DNA of 37,893 nt from Desulfobacteraceae bacterium. Lineage in GTDB: Bacteria; Desulfobacterota; Desulfobacteria; Desulfobacterales; Desulfosarcinaceae. Shown piece after piece: positions 18,177 to 23,909 of the stretch (the first letter of the stretch is position 1; each line of letters opens with the position of its first letter). Where the stretch lies: positions 1-37,893 of the forward strand of contig JALVQM010000067.1 of NCBI GenBank assembly GCA_027025615.1, written 5' to 3'. A model generated the notes under the pieces. That model saw only the letters and a program-made list of their open reading frames with translations. It had not been told where the DNA came from and did not search any database. A program made the position numbers and the translations under genes.

Positions 18177-18578
18177 GTGTTTGCAAATTGTCAATTGATG
18201 GGGACCGATACCGGCTTCCCCGATGTCTGCCTGACACCGGCGCCGCCTTCACCATCGCCGGTGCCGTTACCTTATCCCAACATAGCCATGGGGCCCATGG
18301 GGGTACCGGCGGCTTACAATATCCTTTTCATGGGTGCCCCGGCCCACAACATGTCCACCAGCATCCCGCTGACCAACGGCGACAACGCGGGTCTGGCCAC
18401 CGGGGTTGCCAGCGCCACTGTAATGGGGCCCTCGCGTCATCTCAACGGGGCTTTCACAGTACTTGTGGGAGGAATGCCGGCTACCAGGCTGACCAGTATG
18501 AGCTTGCAGAATTCGACCAATGCACCGGGAACGAGGCTGGCTCCCAGCCAGGTTAAGATTCTGATCCTGTCACCCTGA
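18177..18578 (+). CDS. DUF4150 PAAR-like spike-tip protein
   Basis: A 133-residue PAAR-like protein of the DUF4150 family. The start MFANCQLMGTDTGFPDVCLT and the PVPLPYPNIA motif are diagnostic, and the rest is Gly/Pro/Thr-rich short-strand sequence. Proteins of this type cap the VgrG needle and sharpen it. The start is a GTG at 18177, chosen because AAAGGAGAAG lies just upstream and because the family begins at this point. There is no C-terminal toxin domain: the protein ends directly after the tip fold, so any effector must be carried by a separate protein. It is the last gene of the T6SS operon on this strand; no clear terminator follows before the convergent zinc-ribbon gene. Confidence 0.85.
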   Translation: MFANCQLMGTDTGFPDVCLTPAPPSPSPVPLPYPNIAMGPMGVPAAYNILFMGAPAHNMSTSIPLTNGDNAGLATGVASATVMGPSRHLNGAFTVLVGGMPATRLTSMSLQNSTNAPGTRLAPSQVKILILSP

Positions 18579-18589
18579 GAAACGAGCAG

Positions 18590-18811
18590 TCAGACCTTTT
18601 CCCATTTGAAAGCAATTTTGTCGAGAATCTTTTTATCCGCGAGGTAATTTTCAAAATACCCGCAGGACGTACATACATAGGTTGTTTTTTCAGAACGGGG
18701 GATCGTAAAGCCAAGACCTTTGACATAGGTATGTTTAACACCCGAAACTATGCCGTTTTTACAGCGATAGACAGACCTGCTTTTGCAGCGTGGACACTGA
18801 CCGTTGAGCAT
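18590..18811 (-). CDS. Small zinc-ribbon protein
   Basis: A 73-residue protein with two Cys pairs, CPRC near residues 6–9 and CTSC near 47–50, the arrangement of a treble-clef or zinc-ribbon fold. An additional Cys (17) is present. The residues between them are basic and aromatic. AAGGAGA lies nine bases upstream of the ATG, supporting a real gene. It is convergent with the PAAR-like gene (11 bases apart) and divergent from the 257-residue gene. Its function is unknown; small ribbons of this type bind nucleic acid or protein partners, or are fragments of larger families. It could equally be a housekeeping gene bordering the T6SS island. Confidence 0.7.
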   Translation of the reverse strand: MLNGQCPRCKSRSVYRCKNGIVSGVKHTYVKGLGFTIPRSEKTTYVCTSCGYFENYLADKKILDKIAFKWEKV

Positions 18812-18947
18812 TGCACATCATCTCCTTATCCGGGGGTTGTTAATAACACATTAGCTCATATCCTGGAACGATTGCAAGCCGTTGCTTTCAACCAGACCAC
18901 GCCGATCGCTGTGTTTGCATACAGCCGGGCGGGAAAGGATAATCATT

Positions 18948-19721
18948 ATGAAAAAGAAAATTCTGGCAAGCCTGCTGGGAGAAGATGACACAACCAAGGC
19001 CTTCCTGGCCAAGCTAACAACTTACGGCCTCGAACCTGCGATGCACCTCTGGCAAAATGACAACCAGAAAATGGCCTGGCTCGGTGTCAAAGAAGTTCTG
19101 CTGGAGCCTTCCACAGCAGCCTGGATAATTGCAGGATCCGCGGCCCAGCTTGCCGATGGCGATACACGCTACGGTCTTTCCATGATAGCCCTGAGCCTGC
19201 TGGCAGGTCCACGGGCCAATACACCGATTTTGATTCTTCAGTCCGGCAAGGGTCAGGTGGGGCCTGAATCCCTGCCCACCGCCTTGCAACACGCTATTAT
19301 CATCCCGGTTCAGGAGGCAACCCCGGCAAAGATAGTGGCCAAGGTACACAGCCCGGCAACTCCGCCCCGAACCGACTGGTTCATGGAAATGGTGGGCGAT
19401 GACAAGCTGGGTCAATGGTTTTCTGTCCGCCCGGCGCAAGAAACCTGGGATGGCATGATCTTCGGTGTATGCGGGGCCGAAATCAATTTCCAGGCCGTGG
19501 GCCAAGCCGGCAATCTCCCTGACAAAGCGACACTAAACTATCCCATGCAGGGATTAAAGCTGGATCTGGGCAATAAAGAGTACACCGCCTGGGCCCTGCG
19601 CAACCGGATCAGCCCCAAGGAGGCCTATTATGTCAAGGTGACGGGCTTTCCCGAGACAGTACTTTTCGGCCCCTACGCCGAAGGTGAAGCAGCCGAGCTT
19701 TTCGTGGTTGATCTCAAATAA
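18948..19721 (+). CDS. Unrecognised 257-residue protein between the T6SS and FHA genes
   Basis: I do not recognise this protein. It has no signal peptide or membrane segment, so it is probably cytoplasmic. It reads as a mixed alpha/beta protein: an N-terminal MKKKILASLLGEDDTTKAF, a middle section with strands such as TPILILQSG and HAIIIPVQE, and a C-terminal half with Trp-rich strands (TDWFMEMVGDDKLGQWFSV). The start at 18948 is chosen because GGGAAAGGA precedes it; the frame remains open upstream to 18882. A weak promoter pair (TTGTTA 18837–18842, TATCCT 18859–18864, 16-base spacer) lies in the divergent gap. Its position between the PAAR-like tip and the FHA regulator makes a T6SS-linked role possible, including as passenger or regulator, but nothing in the sequence proves it. 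Confidence 0.75.
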   Translation: MKKKILASLLGEDDTTKAFLAKLTTYGLEPAMHLWQNDNQKMAWLGVKEVLLEPSTAAWIIAGSAAQLADGDTRYGLSMIALSLLAGPRANTPILILQSGKGQVGPESLPTALQHAIIIPVQEATPAKIVAKVHSPATPPRTDWFMEMVGDDKLGQWFSVRPAQETWDGMIFGVCGAEINFQAVGQAGNLPDKATLNYPMQGLKLDLGNKEYTAWALRNRISPKEAYYVKVTGFPETVLFGPYAEGEAAELFVVDLK

Positions 19722-19760
19722 TTTGAGGAAACCGCGAAACATCAAGTGCCTGGAAAATCA

Positions 19761-20702
19761 TTAAGAAAAAAACTTCTTAAACAAAGAAGATGTTTTTTTT
19801 CGTTCGCCTTGGGTCGTTTTTGCATCCGGCTGCTGACGTTCGAATCCAGGTCCCTGGGGTGGCAATTGCCCGCTTTGCGTCTGAACTGCGGGTTTTTCTT
19901 CTTCGACCAACCTGCCCCCACCCAGAAATTTGAAAACCGGACCGTCGGCTCCCAGCCTGATATTAACCTCCGGTTTCAGGGGCGCTTGGCCTTCAAGGGG
20001 CTGACCATTGATCAAGACCCTGCCCCTTCCTGTCAAGTCCTTGATCCAGTAACTTTCCCCGGAAAAAAAGACCTGAACATGACGCAATTCAAGGGCCGGA
20101 TGCTCGATTACAAAATCACAGCCCGGATCCTTCCCAATAATAAGCGGAAGACTCTTAAAAGATTTCAGGGTCGGCCCATATTGAATGGCAAAAGGAACAC
20201 TTACCTGTTCAGCCTGAGGATCGGAACTCCCGGGGGCAATAACTGCACCTGCAGTAGGACCAGTGGCTTGGTCTGGGGGGGTGGTTGGGGAAGGCGGCGG
20301 AGTGGCCGGGGCCGGTCCGGGAGGCGGACCGGCCTGGGGCGCCGAAATTTCTTTTCCCTGGACCGGGCCGGGGGTTGCCTGGGTAACCTGGGTTAGAAAA
20401 CTTACCTTGGGCCCGCCCTCGGCAAAGGTTATCACGTCTCCGTCTTTAAGGTAAACTTCGCTGATCTGCTTGCCGTTTACATAAGTACCATTGGTGCTTT
20501 GGTCTACCAGCTTGAATCGATTACCCTCACGGATAATCATTGCGTGACGCCGGGAGATGACAACCAGATCCTTGGGAAACTGCAGGTCACAGTCCGGATG
20601 GCGCCCAATGAGAATCTGGTCCCGGCTGAAATCCTGAATTTCTCCTTTTAGAGGTCCCTGGATATGGATTAGCTGAACATTTATAGCAGGAATCTGGCTC
20701 AT
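19761..20702 (-). CDS. Protein with two FHA (phosphothreonine-binding) domains
   Basis: A 313-residue cytoplasmic protein. The first FHA domain (about 10–105) has the full set of ligand motifs: IGRHPDCDL, SRRHA and STNGTYVNG. A Pro/Ala-rich linker (about 110–165) leads to a second, more divergent FHA domain (about 170–265) with IGKDPGCDF and LRHVQV in place of the usual Ser–Arg–His. The C-terminus is Lys-rich. FHA domains bind phosphothreonine; in the T6SS threonine-phosphorylation pathway, Fha1 is phosphorylated by PpkA and triggers assembly. A PP2C phosphatase and a kinase are encoded divergently next to it, which supports that role. AAGGAAGG precedes the ATG, and a good sigma70-type promoter lies at 20760–20788. 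A bidirectional terminator overlaps the last codons. Confidence 0.88.
   Translation of the reverse strand: MSQIPAINVQLIHIQGPLKGEIQDFSRDQILIGRHPDCDLQFPKDLVVISRRHAMIIREGNRFKLVDQSTNGTYVNGKQISEVYLKDGDVITFAEGGPKVSFLTQVTQATPGPVQGKEISAPQAGPPPGPAPATPPPSPTTPPDQATGPTAGAVIAPGSSDPQAEQVSVPFAIQYGPTLKSFKSLPLIIGKDPGCDFVIEHPALELRHVQVFFSGESYWIKDLTGRGRVLINGQPLEGQAPLKPEVNIRLGADGPVFKFLGGGRLVEEEKPAVQTQSGQLPPQGPGFERQQPDAKTTQGERKKTSSLFKKFFS
19766..19800. terminator. Bidirectional intrinsic terminator between convergent genes
   Basis: CTTCTT (19773–19778) and AAGAAG (19784–19789) form a 6-bp stem with a 5-base loop. A run of seven A lies on its left (19766–19772; a U7 tract for the − strand) and eight T on its right (19793–19800; for the + strand). 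It would terminate both the FHA gene and the 257-residue gene. It lies inside the last codons of the FHA gene. The stem is AT-rich and so only moderately stable. Confidence 0.6.
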
Positions 20703-20759
20703 GACAGCCTTCCTTAAATGATGACAACCTCATTAATAAAAACAAAAAGTTAGATTGCT

Positions 20760-20788
20760 AATATACCATAACTACCAACGCTTATCAA
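20760..20788 (-). promoter_or_regulatory. Sigma70-type promoter for the FHA gene
   Basis: On the − strand, TTGATA (20788–20783) and TATATT (20765–20760) are separated by exactly 17 bases and lie 58 bases upstream of the FHA start, with the AAGGAAGG ribosome site between. It is one of the best-matched promoters in the window by eye. Confidence 0.6.
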
Positions 20789-20917
20789 GGATGCTGGGGC
20801 ACATCTCAAAATAATCAAAGCCGAATTTTAGACAACCAGGAAGGATGCCCCTATGGTTTGCCTGCAAGAAATAAGGGTCTGCTCAAACCCTATACTGGTT
20901 CGCTCTTATCTATATTG

Positions 20918-20946
20918 TTGACCAAAACAACCTCTTATATTAGATT
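20918..20946 (+). promoter_or_regulatory. Sigma70-type promoter for the phosphatase–protease–kinase operon
   Basis: TTGACC (20918–20923), a 17-base spacer and TAGATT (20941–20946) lie about 60 bases upstream of the PP2C start. The whole 303-base divergent gap (20703–21005) is AT-rich; beyond these two promoters I see nothing else in it. Confidence 0.5.
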
Positions 20947-21005
20947 TAGAGCTTAGTGGCATTATATGGGCAATCTTTTTCACACTAGGTTGCTATTCTT
21001 TTTCA

Positions 21006-21758
21006 ATGATTGCAACGGTACGTGGTTTCATGCATCAACTGGAAATATTTGGCCGCACCGATACCGGCCTTGTCAGACCGAACAACGAAGACACCTTCGC
21101 GCTGAACCCTGGTGCAGGTTACTGCCTGGTAGCAGACGGAATGGGCGGAGCTGCCGCCGGAGAGACTGCCAGCAGGCTTTTTGCCGAAGCTTCTGCTGAA
21201 ATCCTGGGTACCAGTCAAATAGCCGATGAAGAGGAAGCGGCAGGCAAAGTTCAAAAAGCTTTTCAACGCGCCAATGAACTCATCCTGGCCCATGTCCAGG
21301 AAAACCCGAACCATAAAGGAATGGGCTGCACGGCCGAACTTCTGGTCGTACATACCAGCGGTTATGTCATAGGGCACATGGGAGACAGTCGCACCTACCG
21401 CTTTCGTAACAGTGCTTTAAAACAACTCACCCGTGATCATTCCCTGGTGCAAGATCAGTTGGATCGCGGCTTGATCAGCGCCGAAGAAGCTCGCAATCAT
21501 TCCATGCGCAACGTCGTTTTGCGAGCCGTAGGTGTAGACCCGGCTCCAGCCCTGGACACTCTACGCGGCCCGGTGCATAAGGGTGACCTGTTTCTGCTGT
21601 GCTCCGACGGCCTGACCGACATGGTAACAGACGAGTCGATTGAAGAGGTTTTAAAGGCCAATCATCCTTTAGAAACCCTGGCTGACCAACTGATTGAAAT
21701 CGCCAAACAGGCTGGAGGCAGGGATAATATCACCGTAGTGCTGGCAAAAATTTTATGA
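21006..21758 (+). CDS. PP2C-type protein serine/threonine phosphatase
   Basis: A 250-residue single-domain, soluble PP2C phosphatase. The metal-binding motifs are all present in order: GLVRPNNEDTF (near residues 17–27), VADGMGG, GDSRTYRF, LLCSDGLTD and GGRDNITVV. The enzyme uses two Mn or Mg ions to remove phosphate from Ser/Thr. In T6SS clusters the homologue PppA reverses PpkA phosphorylation of Fha, resetting the machine. The FHA gene is divergent and a kinase lies two genes downstream. Start: neither the ATG at 21006 nor the one at 21030 has a clear ribosome site; the latter begins right at the conserved fold (MHQLEIFGRTDTG) and may be the true start. Its stop overlaps the protease start as ATGA. 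Confidence 0.93.
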   Translation: MIATVRGFMHQLEIFGRTDTGLVRPNNEDTFALNPGAGYCLVADGMGGAAAGETASRLFAEASAEILGTSQIADEEEAAGKVQKAFQRANELILAHVQENPNHKGMGCTAELLVVHTSGYVIGHMGDSRTYRFRNSALKQLTRDHSLVQDQLDRGLISAEEARNHSMRNVVLRAVGVDPAPALDTLRGPVHKGDLFLLCSDGLTDMVTDESIEEVLKANHPLETLADQLIEIAKQAGGRDNITVVLAKIL

Positions 21759-22690
21759 AAAAGAAAATTTACTTAATAGTTTCCGTAATTTTATTAGCAC
21801 TGTTGCCGCCAAACGCCATGGCCCGACAGGCGGACTCAACCAGAACCCTGCAAATGCCCGTGGCAGAAGCACGCCAGGCGGCTACCGAGTTTTTCGTGGA
21901 ACGCGGCTACAGTGTCTCTCCGAGTAACACCAGCCAAGGTGGCGCAATACTTTACGCGGACCGTAAAGACAGCCGGATTGAGATTCACCTTAAGCCATAC
22001 TCGGCTCTGGCCACCAGGATCAGCCTCCTGGACAAGGCCCACAAAGGACAGGTAGATATGGTAATGTTCTGGTCGGCCATGGAAAAAGCTGCTTCCGGAA
22101 CCCGGGCCATTGGCGGCCATGCCGCTGCACCTGCACCAATCGGAGTTGTGGACCTGGCCCCGGCGGTAGTTTGCCTCTATTCTAACCAGGATTCGGTTGA
22201 TTTCCAGGCCAGCGGCTTCCTCTTTGATCGTCGTGGATTGATCATAACAACGGCCCACAAAATGGTACCCGGCCACAATATCAAAATCCTTTTCAACAAC
22301 GGGGAGCGGGCTGAAGGCCGGGTGCTGAAGATAGACAAAGAGATGGACTTGGCCCTGGTGCAGGCAACCGGAGGGGTTGATGGTCCCCTGGTGAACCTGG
22401 CTGCCGGACGCTTTTACCTGGAAAACGGTGAAAAGGTGGTCAGCATTACCTGCCCTCAACCACTGACCCCCCAGTTTCACAATGGAAAGGTAGACGGTCC
22501 GCCCCGCAAGGCCGGAGGTCAGTTGCTCTGGCAGGTCAAGCTCAACGTGGAACCAGGCACCAGCGGAAGCCCTGTGTTCGACAGCCAGGCGCGCCTGGTA
22601 GGGGTGATTAAGGGCCGTTTCCGGGGCACCGACTCCATCGGGTACATTATCCCTTTTGAAACCGTTCTCCGCTTTCTGGAAATATACTGA
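21755..22690 (+). CDS. Secreted trypsin-like (S1/HtrA-type) serine protease
   Basis: A 311-residue protein with a clear signal peptide (KKKIYLIVSVILLALLPP, cleavage probably after AMA near residue 23). A roughly 100-residue region follows that I do not recognise. The protease domain covers about 125–305, with a complete triad: His168 in ITTAHKM, Asp198 in EMDLALV and Ser270 in GTSGSPVF. There is no PDZ domain, unlike DegP or DegS. It acts in the periplasm or at the envelope. It is locked between a phosphatase (4-base overlap) and a transmembrane kinase (4-base gap), so it is probably part of the same signalling device; it might cleave the kinase's outer domain or a ligand. That link is inference. 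Confidence 0.88.
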   Translation: MKKKIYLIVSVILLALLPPNAMARQADSTRTLQMPVAEARQAATEFFVERGYSVSPSNTSQGGAILYADRKDSRIEIHLKPYSALATRISLLDKAHKGQVDMVMFWSAMEKAASGTRAIGGHAAAPAPIGVVDLAPAVVCLYSNQDSVDFQASGFLFDRRGLIITTAHKMVPGHNIKILFNNGERAEGRVLKIDKEMDLALVQATGGVDGPLVNLAAGRFYLENGEKVVSITCPQPLTPQFHNGKVDGPPRKAGGQLLWQVKLNVEPGTSGSPVFDSQARLVGVIKGRFRGTDSIGYIIPFETVLRFLEIY

Positions 22691-22694
22691 ACCC

Positions 22695-23867
22695 ATGCGC
22701 TATGGAAGATACGAAATTATTAAGGAGTTGGGCAAAGGCAACATGGGTGTTGTTTACCAGGCCCATGACCCCAGTATAGACCGGCTGGTGGCCCTCAAAG
22801 TACTGCGGCCGGATCGGGTTACCGACCAGGCTTTTGTGGCCCGTTTTCTAAAGGAGGCCATGGCAATTGGCCGGTTATCCCATCCCGGAATAGTTACCGT
22901 TCACGATGTCGGTGAGGACAAGGGAACGGTTTACATTGCCATGGAATACGTAACCGGCAGCCCCCTGGACGAAGTAATTCGCGCAGGCAAGTTGTCCGTC
23001 GAACAAAGCGTGGAAATAGCCTGCAAAGTCGCCGAGGCACTCCACTATGCCCATGAAAGGGGCATAGTCCACAGGGATATCAAGCCATCTAATATCCTTC
23101 TGAATGACAACAACGAGACCAAGATTACCGATTTCGGTATCGCCCGGATTGAAGATCCTGACAGTGGTACCATGACCCAGGCCGGGGAAATACTTGGAAC
23201 ACCGGTGTACATGTCTCCTGAACAGGTAAAGGGACAGAAGGTGGACGGCCGTTCCGACCTGTTTTCCCTGGCGGTAATTCTTTACGAGCTTGTTGTCGGC
23301 AAACGGCCGTTTGGCGGTAACAACCTGGCGGCAATTTTTCACTCCATAGCCAATGATAATCCCGACCCTCCTGCTGAAGCTGATCCTTTCATCAGTAAGC
23401 GTCTAAGTGACACAATTATAAAAGCCCTGGCAAAAAAACCCGATCAACGTTTCCAAAGTGGACGGGAAATGGCCAAAGCGCTGAAAACGGCAGTCCAGCG
23501 ACGCCAAAGCTCAAATGTTGATACCGGCAAGGTTTCATCCCGCAGGGGTATACTGGTAGGACTTGGGGCTGCCGCACTGGTCGTGTTGCTGGCAGCAGCA
23601 TGGCTGGTATTTAAACCCGCTCCTGAGCCAATACCCCATGAACCAGATGTACAAAAAGCCATCTTGAATGTCACCAGCGAACCGGATGGAGCCGATATCT
23701 TTGTAAATGGAACTTTCAGGGGCAAAACTCCCCTTGAACTGCAACTGCCCCTGGGAAAATACGAGATAGCCCTCAACCTGGATAATTATTATGAATGGGA
23801 AGCCCAGTTAGAATTTGACCAGGCCGGGCCCACCCCTTTGCATGTGCGCCTGGTACCGATCCAGTGA
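22695..23867 (+). CDS. Transmembrane Ser/Thr protein kinase with periplasmic PEGA domain
   Basis: A 390-residue Hanks-type kinase. The kinase domain is at about 6–270: glycine loop GKGNMGVVY (13–21), Lys35 in VALKVL, catalytic HRDIKPSN (126–133) and DFG (146–148); the activation loop holds several Thr. One membrane helix (about 290–312) separates it from a C-terminal PEGA domain (about 320–388; SEPDGADIFVNGTFRGKTPLE in part), which faces the periplasm. PEGA domains are thought to bind cell-wall or surface material. The start at 22695 follows the protease stop by four bases; a longer reading from 22656 would run through the protease gene. In T6SS loci the comparable PpkA kinase phosphorylates Fha. 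PEGA as the sensor is less usual. Confidence 0.93.
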   Translation: MRYGRYEIIKELGKGNMGVVYQAHDPSIDRLVALKVLRPDRVTDQAFVARFLKEAMAIGRLSHPGIVTVHDVGEDKGTVYIAMEYVTGSPLDEVIRAGKLSVEQSVEIACKVAEALHYAHERGIVHRDIKPSNILLNDNNETKITDFGIARIEDPDSGTMTQAGEILGTPVYMSPEQVKGQKVDGRSDLFSLAVILYELVVGKRPFGGNNLAAIFHSIANDNPDPPAEADPFISKRLSDTIIKALAKKPDQRFQSGREMAKALKTAVQRRQSSNVDTGKVSSRRGILVGLGAAALVVLLAAAWLVFKPAPEPIPHEPDVQKAILNVTSEPDGADIFVNGTFRGKTPLELQLPLGKYEIALNLDNYYEWEAQLEFDQAGPTPLHVRLVPIQ

Positions 23868-23909
23868 AAACCAGTCGCCTTACGTAAATTCAACAAGGAG
23901 GAGCAAACG

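Noticed and set aside
19838..19847. GTTCGAATCC, resembling a tRNA T-loop
   Set aside because: It lies inside the FHA gene, and no acceptor stem, anticodon arm or 3' end fits around it.
20966..21199. 77-codon frame overlapping the PP2C start
   Set aside because: It is out of frame with a clear phosphatase domain, and its product is Arg/Cys-rich without motifs.
22656..22694. Longer kinase start at 22656
   Set aside because: It would lie within the end of the protease gene; the ATG at 22695 directly follows the protease stop and begins at the kinase fold.
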